A DNA stretch of 64,000 bases from Persicaria tinctoria (taxonomy: Eukaryota; Streptophyta; Magnoliopsida; Caryophyllales; Polygonaceae): NCBI GenBank assembly GCA_037127255.1, contig JBANSL010000007.1, forward strand, positions 63,411,038-63,475,037, written 5' to 3'. How positions within the stretch are numbered: position 1 is the first letter of the stretch; the number at the start of each line of letters is the position of its first letter. This document shows, in pieces, positions 31,263 through 42,660 of the stretch. Under the pieces are notes generated by a model. It saw only the letters and a list, made by a program, of their open reading frames with translations, did no database searches and was not told the origin of the DNA. A program made the translations under genes and the position numbers.

Positions 31263-34200
31263 ATGAAATGTGATTTAAAGTTGGACGACATTTGTTAAGG
31301 TTCTCGCTTGCTGAGTTTTGCTGTGTAACTGGGTTGGTTTGTGAAGATAATGGTTCTGATAAGTCTACCTCTCCTCAAGTTGATATGGAGGAGTTTTTGG
31401 GTGTTTCTGAGTGTAATTTGGATGGTCTTATTGCAATTTTTAAAAAGGAACCAAAGGTGTCTCCGAAGAAACTATCCTTAGCATACCTATTACCGATTGA
31501 GGGTGTTTTGCTCCCCCAGAGGAAAAACTATTATGTCCATCAACAGTATGTTGATCTTGTTTCTGATTTGGTCAGATTATCGCTGTATCCTTTTGGACGT
31601 CTTCTCTATTTGGAAACATTGTCTTTTTTTAAGAAAGGCATGCGATCAAAACAAGCCAACAGAGGTGAGAGGTTTGGCTACAATGTTTTCGGTTATCTCT
31701 TGGCATTTCAGGTAGTTCCCTTCTACTTACTTTTAAGTTCCAATTTTTATTGTGGTTGCCTATTATTTTTATATTATTGTTCTTTTATTCTAATTTTTGT
31801 CCTTATTGTTGTTTTGATCTCAGGTTTGGATTTTAGAAGCAATTCCTAAAATTGCTTCGATGACATGTTGTAACTTTGCATTTTGTGAAGGATTACCTGC
31901 CTCTATTGTTTGTTATAGTGAAAATGTTGATTTCTGCATTAATTATGAGAAGTGTGCTGAATTTTTTTCAAAAGATTTGGTAAGCATTCTTTTTCTTCTT
32001 GTGTTTTATTATTTTTATATCAGTTCATTGTTCCATTTCCTAACTGTCATTGTGTAATGTTGTTTCTTGTTCTCTTGCTAGGGTGTTGCTGTGTATCCTA
32101 TTTATGCTGAGTTTATGAATGGCCATCAACTCTCGTTTTCTGATGAAGTCTCTGATGACGCCATTGATTCCTTTGTTTCATCTTTCGTTGGGTTGGGTAC
32201 CGATGACAGTGATGTAGTATCTGGTAGAAAGTTACGTCTTGAAGCTCATGTTGTTAGGCAATCAGGTGGTCCCATATTTCATGGTGGAGTTGAAGCTACT
32301 CTCCCTTCTCTCAAACTTCCTACTCGAAAGAAGGACTTATTCATAAAGTCACCATTGGGGAAAAAGAAGTTAATTGCCACTGATGCTACGTCTGATTTTG
32401 AGAGTCTTGTCCCTCTCAAGAAGGCAGGTGTGACACGGTCCACGCGCATTGCTGCCAGTCCTGTTCCTCTCAAGCAAGCAGTGGTTACACGGTCCAAGCG
32501 CAGTGATTCTCCTGTGGTGAAGAAGAGAGAGTTGAGAAGCTCTGTTGCTGTTGATCAGCCTATGAAGAAGAAGCAACGAGTGATGCCATCTCGGCAATCT
32601 TCAAAGAGCCAATCTCCCTCTAAGAGTAAAGAAGAAGCAAAGAAGGTTGACAAAGTTCCAACTCATGCAGACAAGCCAAAGAAATCCAAATTTAAGCTAC
32701 CTAGACCTGTTCCTCCTACAGGTGATAAGTTTAGTGCCCCTAAGTCAGAGTCTGCACCTGATTTGCCTTCCTCTTCTATTCCCGCAAGTGATGATCTTCC
32801 TGGTTGGGCTAAAGATTTGTTTGGAAAAGCTGAATTTATTGAAGGAATTATCAAATCTTTTAGGGCATCCTTTGAGAAGATTGAATCACAGTTGAAGAAA
32901 TGTGTTTCTAAGATCATTGGACTTGAGCAGAGAATTGCTTCACTAGAATCTCATCGTTCTAATGATGACAGTGAAGCCGCTCTAAAAAAGTTTCGTAAAG
33001 AATTGGATGCATCTCTCAAGCCTGAAATGGATGGGATTAGGGAGAACTGCTATCAGATTTCTCAGCATGGGTATCCTTTTAGCTGTTTAAATGAAACGGA
33101 TGACAACGATACTTCTACCGAGTCTGACCCTGCATATTATTGTGTTTGTCCATCAAATAATGCGTCAACTTCAATAGATGGTGATGTTGATTGCACTGCT
33201 AATGGGACAGATCTGGAGTCACTAGAGAAAGCTGATGACAGTGTTCTTCCTTCTGCTGATGACAGTGTACTTCCTTCTCCTGATAAGATTGCTGATGACA
33301 GTGCTATTGCTACTGCTGAAGTCCTTGCTTCTCTGGCTGAAGCTGGTGACATTGATGTTCCTGTTAATTCTGTGTTTGTCTCAAGTGCAGTGGGTGTTTC
33401 AGATGATAAGGTTAATCTCAGTGGTGTGCCTCCAACTGTTGTGTCACATGGTGGAATTGAAGCTTCTCCTCCTGCTTCTACTGATGAAATTAATGAAAGT
33501 GGCTTTGTTACTCCTACTTTAGTCATTATCTCAACAGATGGAACTGATGATTCTAGTGTTGCTCCCACTGAAGTTATTCTATCATATTCCACCAATATTG
33601 GTCTTTCTGTTACTCCTAAAGTTGTTCTTTCTTCACAGGAGTGCATTGCTGACATTAATGTGCCAAAAGATGTGTCTGGTGACAGTGTTGGAGGTGATAT
33701 TGTTGTTGTTGTTTCGACTGATGAAATTAATGATAGTTTTGGTTCTGGTGACATTGTTGCTCCTACTGTTGTTCTTTCTTCACCTGAGATCAATAAAGAC
33801 AGTAGTGTGGCAAAAGAACTGGCTGGTGACATTGTTGGTGATGATACTGCTGTTGGTGCTTCAAATGATGGAGTTGATGACAGTTCTGGTGTTGGTGTCA
33901 TTCTTGGTTATTCATCTGATGTGAATGATGAAAGTGTTGCTGCTGATGTTAATGTTTCTGCTACAGAGAGTATACTTTATAACATCACTGATTTTATGCA
34001 GCTCGTACCGTCAGATAAAGAAGAAGAGGTTCCGTTACGACGTTCCCATATGGTTGGGAAAACTGCCCCTGCGGTCTAAACTCCTTATACAAATCCATGT
34101 AAACCAAAGAAGCCTCGCCTTCCAAAAGAACCGACTAACTCTTTTCTAACCAAAGAGGCGCGTACTGATTTTTATACTGGCTTTAGATCTCTTGGGTAAT

Positions 34201-35211
34201 TATCTGTTTTTTTTTATTATCTATCTTTTTTTTTTATATTTCTACTTCCTATTATAATTTTATTTATCTTTGGTTTTATTTTTATATTTTTTGTGTTTTT
34301 GTAGGCGTGATGGAATGATTTATGGGTTTACTGTTGACATGAACAAGTCGTTTTTCACTGAGCTGGTGGGGAAGGGCAGCTGGCTTCTTGATATTGTAAG
34401 TTCATATTTGTGTTATTTGGTCCTATGTACATGTGTTTTTCTTGTTGATTACAGTTGGTGACAGTAGTGTGGTGACAGTTAGGAATTATTCTTTTTCTTT
34501 TCACATCATATTGATGAATCACTTTATCATTTGAGAAAGCGCCTTCACGGCTTTCCTGATCAACATTCAAGCAGTCTTATATTAGACACCATTTTTATTA
34601 CCAAGATTGGGGCGTACAATCCTGATTTAATTAGAAAGCACCCTACAATTGATGAGTCTTTCTACAAGTATTTCATTGGTCTCTCTCCTCCTTGTGGGAA
34701 GTCTTGGGAAGGTGTCAAGAAGGTCTACACCCCTTTTAATATTGATAACAAGCATTGGGTTGCACTTGAGATTCAGTTGGATTCGAAGCACATTATTGTG
34801 TATGACTCCCAGTGTAATTACTACAAAGAGGAAGTTATAGCTCAGAAGCTTGCTCAGACTTGCCATATGCTTCCTATTCTAATGATGAAGAGTGGTGTGT
34901 TTCCTGATGTTGATGACACTCCCTTTGTTGTTGAGAGAGTATCGGGTTTGAAGCAAAATGAAGAAGGGTACCTTATGTTTGCCATCTTTTTATTCTCTTT
35001 ATTTATTTATTTTCTGTTTCATTAGATTACATCTGCTCACTTTTTCTTTGTGTGTTTATTATGTAGGGGTAGCTGTGGGGTTTACACCATAAAGCACATT
35101 GGGCACCTTGTATTTGATGGTGATATGGATCTTATCAATGACGACTATGTTCAGGCCTATCGTGAGAGGATTGCAGCTGATCTCTTCGCCAAGCAATGGA
35201 CATTTGTTTAG

Positions 35212-36354
35212 TTTATCACATAAGTTTCTGTAGTTGGGACAGTGTAGCTTTGAAATCCCTAAATACATTTACTTATCTAATTATGGGATATTTAGTTGAT
35301 GTAAGTTGCATGGTGACACTTTGAAATACTTGAACCAAGTTTGTTGTATTTTGGAATGAATGTTTTCATATTAATATCTATGTTCCTTTTAATCATTTTA
35401 TGTATTATGCCTTTTATATTTGTTAAGTCTCCATAATTTACTTTCAAAGTTTGATGATTTCTGGTGACAGGCTCACTGTTTTTACCCTGGTGACAGTGTT
35501 TGGTGACACTAACCATTCCGGTGACATAATTTTTGACACTGTTTTCAGTGTGGTTACATCATTTTCCCCACTTTTTTTTATTTTTTATTTTTTATGTTTT
35601 AAACCACATGTTGCTTTGCTTAGCATTATCCCCTTTATGGTATTTGCTTCCCTTGTTCTTTTGGTGACACCATTACTTGTGGTGACACCTTCCATTCTGA
35701 TGACAGAATTTTTGAAACTGTTTTCAGTTTGGTGACACCATTTTCCCCACTTTTTTTTTAGTTTTTATTGTAAACCACATGTATCTTTGTTTAGCATTAT
35801 CCCATTTTGGGTATTTTCTTCCTTTGTCGTAGGGTTGTTCTTTTGGTGACACCATTTCTTTGGTGACATACCACATGTCCTTCTGGTGACAGCCTCCTTT
35901 ACACTTTTTTCAATTGTGGTGACAGAGCTTGTGGTTACACCTCAAGTGCTTTGTTGGCAGATTATATGTACTAAAAAACACTTGAATCAATTTGTTTCAT
36001 TTTAAACAGAAACTAAAAGCTGGTGATAGTTTATATAAAAGTTGGTGACAGTGTAAGAAACTGGTTACAACTAACATTGTATTCAATATAAGAAGAACAA
36101 AAACATAAAATGTACTAAAACTCAATGTAGCATAAACTGTCTAGCTGGTCTGATGACTCTTTGATCCTTTTCATCTATATTCTCCAGCTAAAGGCTTCCT
36201 TTTTTTTTGAGGTCGGCCGCATCTTTTACGCACCAATGGTGGGTGACATCTCTACTGTTTGATGTCATCTGGCACAATCCACTATGCTTCTTGTAACACT
36301 GGATATATTGTCTCTAGATAAGCCAAGGTCCAAGCTTCATTTGTGTAATAAGTG
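35212..36354. other. Spacer between the convergent MULE genes, TGGTGACA cluster
   Basis: Non-coding. Between 35450 and 35960 the plus strand has roughly a dozen copies of TGGTGACA or TGATGACA plus TGGTTACA variants. Two copies of the TTTG(C/T)TTAGCATTATCCC unit (35616, 35790) repeat a motif from the array in the protease intron, so the two regions share ancestry. The left part contains the protease 3' UTR. The right part (36140-36354) holds the frameshifted transposase C-terminus. Confidence 0.7.
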
Positions 36355-38718
36355 CTAATATACCTCAAAACAACCAGTTTTTTTCTCTCTGATGACAGCA
36401 AGCGCGTGTACACAAGGTATCTTGTCGTAATCAAATACCTTACATGTACAAGATTTCTGATTCAGATCAACAAGAACCCTATTCATGCCACCAACAACTT
36501 CAAACTGGAAGTCATTCAGTTGTTTGACGGTGTACATTCCTGATTCACTGCATCTTATGTACACCGTATCACTGATTTTTTTTGGAAGATCAAAGCTGTT
36601 ATCCTCATATTCTTTTCTGCGGTCATTGAACCATTTTGTTAGTTTCTCTCTGATTGCATTCAGTAGTTCTACAACTGGGAATGATCTATCTTCACCGAAT
36701 ACACTATTGATTGTCTCTGCATTGTTTGAAGTCATCATATTGTACCTGTTAGTTTTTGAATAAGCTCTTGCCCATTTCTCAAACTCCAGATCTTCAAGAA
36801 ATTTCTTCATATTGCTGTTGGCATTAGTAATGCATTCAAAGTAGGTGTTGAATCCTGATACTGTGTATCTGTTTGCAGCTTGTTCAAACCACTCACACAG
36901 ACTCTTCTTGAATTTTGACATTATATTCTGCTTCAAGTGCCATCTGCAGTAATAGTGCTTAACATTTGGGTAAACCAACTCTAATGCTCTTGCAATGCTT
37001 TGATGACGGTCAGAAACAAAAACCAGCTCTTCACTTGATGGGATGACTGTTGCTAGCTTGTTGAAGAACCACTCATAAGAGGCGTTGTTTTCTGAGTCAA
37101 CCACTGCAAAGGCAATGGGGTATATTTGATGATTTGCATCTTGTGCAGAAGCTGTGAGAAGAGTCCCTCTGTATTTTCCTTTTAGAAATGTACCATCTAC
37201 CACTAGTACCTGTCATATTGAGTCTGATTACAGCTTTGCAGGTATCAAACTTATCTAAAAAATATTGGAAAATATTTGGTTACAGTAATCAAGCTCACGT
37301 TTGATGACATGCATGTAATATAGATACTGATATCAAAATTGATGACAGTATTTCCATCTCATACAACAATTGTACTCGAGATTACATAAAAGGCATGTAG
37401 CAGTTATGATTAAATCTAAGAAATCCATTGATGACAGGCATACAAATTAATCAAACCCAGCTATCATAATGTAAGAATTTGTACCTTTCGCAGAATTGGG
37501 AATGCACGGATACATTGTCCAAATGCAATGAACAAATACTTGAACCTTGATTGGGAGTCAACTTGAATGAAGGTGATAGTTCCAGCATTATGTTGCTTTA
37601 GGACACAACAATATGCTGGTAATAATTCATAGCTTCCTTCTCATGACCCCTTTACCATCGTTATTGTTGCATCACGAGCTTTCCATGATTTCCAGTAGCT
37701 CACATTTATTTTCAAGTCAGTTATTATGATGTTTCTAATCTGACTTGGAGTTGGCCCCTTTTTGATGTCTTCATATCTATTCATATGATGTAAAAGAGTC
37801 AATAAAATATCAGAGGAGTGATTACAGGAAGGAATTACAGTATATTTCACCTTGGTTTGATCTTTTCAGCAATAAGTTTGTAGTTAGGAGCGCGACGTTT
37901 TCCAATCCTTACTTCCAAACTGCAACTATGTTCTTGATTGTATTTCAAAATTTGAAATATAGTTGACCCAGTTAAGATGGCACCGTGAATTTTCCAATCG
38001 CATCTCTTATCAACACAAACTGTTCTGTAATAACTTGGTGTTGTCTTTTTCACCCTGTAAGCAAACGTTTCTTGTGCAGCCAACAATGCAATAGCATCTT
38101 TCAGATGTTCTTTTGTTTTGAACAGTTGTCCCACGGCTATAATAATGACCCCTTTTCTTGAATTATAGATTCTGAATAATTTGTTGACATTGTAGTGCTA
38201 CTGATGCCACTCTCAATCTCGGTATCATCTCCATTATCATCTGTATCATTGGCATTATTTATGCAGTCTACATCATCATTCTGCACACAGAAGCTGTCTT
38301 CCATCACATATGTATTCTTGAAATAGCCGTCAGCATGTAAAACCAACTGATTTTCATCATTCATAGAGTGTGTAACCCGATCTTCAATGATTTCCTTTAC
38401 AATAGTAGCATATAAAGGCAATGTCCAATTCACTTCCTTCACTTCACTCATTTGAAAGAAACTCCTCAAATCACTGTCATTCTCAATCAAAAAAGGCTCC
38501 ATAGTTTTCTTGAAAGGATGCAAATGGCTGAATTGAAGATTAGGAGCCAAACTGTCACTGTTGATGAATCTGTTGATTATCTCAGTCTTCATCTCATACA
38601 TACTCATAGGCTGATTGATGACAATCACTTTTGATGACACATCCCCAACAAACACTAAATCATCTTCTTCCATCTTCCATTCTCCTCCAAATTTTACCGT
38701 TAGCAGATTGACATCCAT
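36355..38718 (-). pseudogene. MURA-type Mutator transposase, disrupted
   Basis: Minus-strand exons 38718-37849, 37776-37485 and 37209-36355 have GT-AG junctions. The start at 38718 gives MDVNLLTVKFGGEW, a ubiquitin-like N-terminal MuDR domain. A MuDR DNA-binding region (GQLFKTKEHLKDA...CVDKRCDWKIHG...EHSC) follows, and exon 3 holds the DDE core (Asp in VVDGTFLKG, Asp in FVSDRH, Glu in SNNAETINS) and a SWIM zinc motif (CTCKVFDYDKIPCVH). The protein would bind the TIRs and move the element. Lesions are a frameshift near 38150 at an A4G4 run, TGA at 37641-37643, and a shift near 36357 that cuts the C-terminal tail (RKRCGRPQKKRKP is readable near 36210 in another frame). It is probably dead. Confidence 0.88.
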
Positions 38719-38739
38719 TATACCTGTTCCCTGGTGACA

Positions 38740-39880
38740 TCTCTTAAGCTTAATACACAACTATCAAAATCAAATTGCAATTAGATACTGGGATGATAGG
38801 CATCCAGTGTTATTCAAACTGAGACCAAAATCAAACTGAGATGTTGTGATGACAGGCATCCAATTTCATTCAAACACAGCTATCAAAATCAAATTGGATT
38901 TAGCTACTGGGATGACAGGCATCCAGTGTTATTCAAACTGAGACCAAAATCAAACTGAGATGTTGTGATGATAGGCATCCAATTTCATTCAAACACATCT
39001 ATCAAAATCAAATTGCAATTAGATACTGGGATGACAGACATCCAGTGTTATTCAAACTGAGACCAAAATCAAACTGAGATGTTGTGATGACAGGCATCCA
39101 ATTTCATTCAAACACATCTATCAAAATCAAATTGCAATTAGATACTGGGATGACAGGCATCCAGTGTTATTCAAACTGAGATGTTGTGATGACAGGCATC
39201 CAATTTCACTCAAACACAGCTATCATAATCAAATTGCAATTAGCTACTGGGATGACAGAAATCCATTGTTATTCAAACTGAGACCAAAATCAAATTGAGA
39301 TGCTGTGATGACATGCATCCAATTTCACTCAAACACAGCTATCATAATCAAATTGCAATTAGCTACTGGGATGACAGGTATCTAGTTTTAATCAAACTGA
39401 GATCAAAATCAAACTGAGATGCTGTGATGACAGGCATCCAATTTCACTCAAACACATCTATCATAATCAAATTGCAATTAGATACTAGGATGACAGAAAT
39501 CCATTGTTATTCAAACTGAGACCAAAATCAAACTGAGATGCTGTGATGACAGGCATCCAATTTCACTCAAACACAGCTATCATAATCAAATTGCAATTGG
39601 CTACTGGGATGACAGAAATCCATTGTTATTCAAACTGAGACCAAAATCAAACTGAGATGATGTGATTACAGGCATCCAATTTCACTCAAACACAGCTATC
39701 ATAATCAAATTGCAATTAGCTACTGGGATGACAGGTATCCAGTTTTTATTCAAACTGAGACCAAAATCAAACTGAGATGCTGTGATGACAGGCATCTAAT
39801 TTCACTCAAACACATCTATCATAATCAAATTGCAATTAGATACTGGGATGACAGAAATCTATTGTTATTCAAACACATGT
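38740..39880 (+). repeat. 119-bp tandem repeat array, about nine copies
   Basis: The marker GAGATG(T/C)TGTGATGACAGG recurs with starts at 38841, 38960, 39079, 39181, 39300, 39419, 39538, 39657 and 39777, a period of 119 bp with one unit shortened by 17 bp. Each unit holds two GATGACAG cores, one in TGTGATGACAGGCATCCAA and one in TACTGGGATGACAG. The array lies upstream of the transposase start, near the right TIR. Confidence 0.95.
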
Positions 39881-40254
39881 ATCAAAAACAGAATTCGGGA
39901 TTACAGTACAAAAATCACCAAATATGCTACTGAGATGAAAATCATCAACTAAGATCAAAATCAATGACAATATTCACGTATCAAACAACAAACGAGCACA
40001 AATTCGATATTTACCTCTTTTGAAATCTGAATTCGGGATTACAGTGCTATAGCTGAGCACAAATTCGTTCAGGTTTGATGACTGATGGCGAAATCGACGA
40101 TGCCTGATGAAGAAATTGGCGTTCCTGCTTCAGATCGAGATCGAAATCTTCGAAATCAGGGAAATCGGGGAGGCCTGGTGAAAAAAACTCCCGTTCCTCC
40201 TCGTCGTTCCGCAATAGGAAAAAAAAAAGGAGGGTATTGAAGTTAGGGGTAAAA

Positions 40255-40335
40255 ATGTCAATTTTGGACATTTTGCAAAAGCCACTATAAAAATGGATAT
40301 TTTGCAAAACAGCCCCCTTATTTTGGACGGTTACC
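40255..40335 (-). repeat. Right terminal inverted repeat of the MULE
   Basis: The plus strand reads TTTTGGACATTTTGCAAAAG...ATGGATATTTTGCAAAAC...TTTTGGACGGTTACC, the inverse of the left TIR motif order. The region just inside (40040-40230) is a moderately GC-rich leader that parallels the leader inside the left TIR. Confidence 0.75.
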
Positions 40336-41098
40336 AAAAAAATCCTTAAATAAAACATAACAATAACTATTAACAATTAACAAAACCCAAATAACCCAAA
40401 ATAACCAACAGGCCCAGAATTGAACTCGGATCCAAGGCCACGACCCGCCCACTGAAAGAAAGAAAACAAGCCCAAGTCTTAAGCCCAATCTCCCAAACTC
40501 ATATCCTTTCTTTCTTTCACTCTCGGAAATCAGGAGAAAAGAAGGCAAAATGGGGCCCAGATCTGCTGACTCGGCAAGAGGCAGGGCCCACAACCATCTC
40601 TTCCCCCAAATGAGCAGAGCGCTCTCTCTCTCCTCCTCGCCATCACCTTTTCCCGACCTCAACTAACCCAGAAGGACCGACACAAGAGCAAGGAGGAAGG
40701 AGGAAGAGAAAGCTCACTGACTGGCCGTCGAAAACGTCGCCGGAAAGAACAATCTCCGATAGCGGCGCGCCGGTAAGCGACTGCACTCCAAGTTCAAATC
40801 TTTTTTAATTTCGTTTTGATTTTTCCAGTGATTATGTGATAATTTTGTCGCCTGAACTGAATCCCCCTACACATTTGATTTTTCCAGCTTCTCGTTTTGA
40901 TTTGCTCGTTTAGGGTAAAAATTCGAGGGATTGATGTTTAATATCTTCTTATCAGAGTAGTAATGTCCTTCAGTTACTTTTCTAGGGTTTAGTGAATATG
41001 TGAAGGAAATTATCTACCGTGTGCTGACTGCTGAACTGTGATCTTTCTCATATGTTTGATGTTTGGTGCTGATTTTGCTTAGGGTGGTTATTATCACG
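40336..41098 (+). other. 5' region of the F-box gene
   Basis: The likely leader starts somewhere between 40500 and 40700, with CT-rich sequence near 40620. A 5' UTR intron is probable: donor CGCCG/GTAAGC after 40772 and acceptor GCTTAG before 41083, 16 bases ahead of the ATG. The promoter would lie next to the right end of the giant MULE. Confidence 0.55.
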
Positions 41099-42660
41099 AT
41101 GGATGATGGTGATCAGTCCATTTCAAGGAAAAGGAAAATGGATAATCGGTCTCAGTCAGTTGATGATTTATTGAGTGATCTTCCCTTGAGTATTATCCAT
41201 CACATTCTCGCTCTCGTTCCGATTGGAGATGCTGTTCGGACTTGCGTCTTGTCGAGTAAGTGGAGGTTCATATGGGCAAGTCTTCCTCACCTTGTTTTCA
41301 ACTATGGATGCCGTGAAAATTTCGTCACCAGTGCCCTTTTACTTCATAAAGGACCCATCCATACGTTCAGATGTTTTGATCCGCGTATTCCCCACCGTGC
41401 AATTGATCTCTGGCTACTTTACCTGTCTAGGAGTGAAATCAGAGAGTTCTTCCTACAAACAGGACCTTCTGATGGCAAGCTGCTTCGGCTGCACTCTAAT
41501 CTATATTCTTGTCGAATGCTGACCCATCTGGAGCTTTTCTATTGTGAATTGGGGCCACCACCTCTTACTTTCAATGGATTCTCGTTCTTAAGGAGCCTTG
41601 TTCTTCGTAATGTTGAGGTGCCTTGCAACGTACTTGAAAGCCTTGTTGCTAAATCTCCTCTCCTTGAGAACCTCACATGTGATACCCTACAATGCGTAAT
41701 GAACTCAGCCCTTAGAATTAGTGCTCCAAAGCTAAAGTACTTCCATTTAGCCAGCAGTTTCAAGGAACTAAGCTTGTGTGCCCCTTTTGTGGCTGAAGTG
41801 TCTGTAAGAAGGGTTGTGATTCAATCTCCAGCGGAACAGCTATAACAAAAAAGTCCAGTTTGTACTTATGCAAAGTTCTTTGGCGGTTTTACTCATCTTG
41901 AGAAGTTGACTGCAGAAGGCTGCTTCACAGAGGTAACTATGTAAGAGTGAGTGGCTTTTTGATCAGGAGTTTTAATTACTTCAATCCGTGTTTAGATTAA
42001 ATTTATGCTTGTTTGTTTTCTTGACAGTATTTGAGCATTGGCATTGAGTCCTATGACCATTCCTTGGTGTTTCATTGCCTAACTTCCATTAGGTTATGTG
42101 AAGTGGGCTTCGAAGATAAGAAGCAGCTAGCAGTTGTTGGTCATCTCATCATGAGCGCCCCTAATCTACACGAGCTTGAAATCTCGGTAATTGATGATAG
42201 ATAATGCTTTAGATTATTTATGATCAATAACACTGTGAATACTGAATTGATTGTTTGGCAATTTGCACTTTTTTATAATGATTTAAAAATGTACTAGTTA
42301 AGTTTATGGTGCCAGCACTTTAGATCCTTACTTTTGCCTGCCCTTGTGCAGAGTACAGGATATGAATATGATGAATCAGATGAATCAGATGCATCAGGAT
42401 CTACTCCTAATTCTTTCTCAGATTTCGGCTGCCTACCAAATTTCATATTCAAGAAGCTGAGAGTCGTCCGGATGACACATGTTTGTGGTCTACCATGTGA
42501 GATGGGATTAATCAAATATTTGCTTAAGAGATCACCGCTGCTTCAGACGATGATCCTTCATCGTCGATTTGAACCTCTTCCCGAGTTGAGATCAAACCTG
42601 GCGATCAATATGCTAATGTATCGTCGGGCTTCTCCAAAGGCGAAAATTTATCTCCGATAA
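41099..42660 (+). pseudogene. F-box/LRR (FBD-type) gene with in-frame stop
   Basis: Coding exons 41099-41932, 42028-42186 and 42352-42660 join in phase to 434 codons. Residues about 23-66 are an F-box (DLLSDLPLSIIHHILALVP, CVLSSKWRFIW), followed by leucine-rich repeats (LTHLELFYCEL, FLRSLVLRNVEV, SPLLENLTC) and an FBD-like tail (YLLKRSPLLQTMIL). Such proteins act as SCF ubiquitin-ligase adaptors through SKP1 binding; the substrate is unknown. Codon 249 is TAA (41843-41845), and the same frame continues at once with conserved sequence (YAKFFGGFTHLEKLT), so this is a nonsense change, an unrecognised splice, or a sequencing error. If real, the product keeps the F-box but loses the distal repeats. 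An alternative upstream ATG at 41063 lies in the 5' UTR intron. Confidence 0.85.

Larger units (their letters stand above)
24710..35211 (+). pseudogene. MULE-borne DUF1985 / Ulp1 (C48) cysteine-protease gene, disrupted
   Basis: Exons read from splice sites: 24710-24725, 26900-27174 continuing after the LINE at 31263-31711, 31824-31979, 32082-34196, 34305-34395, about 34508-34967, and 35067-35211. The N-terminal part (ALIDGCFGSIV, FSLAEFCCVTGLVC, AFQVWILEAIP) is a DUF1985 domain. A long Lys/Ser-rich then Asp/Val/Ser-rich linker follows, and the C-terminus is a Ulp1-type protease with His in DNKHW (34753), Asp in VYDSQ (34804) and Cys in GSCGVY (35074). Ulp1 proteins remove SUMO. The role in MULEs is unknown. 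Lesions are the LINE insertion, TGA at 31271-31273 and TAA at 34077-34079. The acceptor before 34508 is unclear. The catalytic residues remain. Confidence 0.85.
24397..40335. mobile_element. Giant Mutator-like element with Ulp1 protease and MURA transposase genes
   Basis: About 15.9 kb bounded by inverted ends built on (A/G)TGTCCA...TTTTGCAAAATGTCCAA. It contains two convergent genes, a DUF1985/Ulp1-type cysteine protease on + (24710-35211) and a MURA-type transposase on - (36355-38718). A 4.1-kb RTE-type LINE is inserted in the protease gene. Two tandem arrays (25290-26640 and 38740-39880) lie near the ends. Plant MULEs that carry Ulp1-like genes are known (for example the Kaonashi group), usually smaller than this. 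No clear 9-bp target duplication could be identified. Both genes are disrupted, so the copy appears non-autonomous today. Confidence 0.85.

Noticed and set aside
30817..31273. Overlapping plus-strand frames of 86-133 codons in GC-rich DNA
   Set aside because: Gly/Arg-rich translations of a GC-rich LINE leader, no domain, wrong strand for the LINE.
33137..33901. 254-codon minus-strand frame
   Set aside because: Antisense shadow of the protease linker exon. Its Thr/Ser richness mirrors the Asp/Val/Ser repeats of the sense frame.
38740..39880. CRISPR-like regular repeats
   Set aside because: The 119-bp units are head-to-tail with no unique spacers, and the DNA is plant nuclear sequence. It is a tandem satellite-like array.
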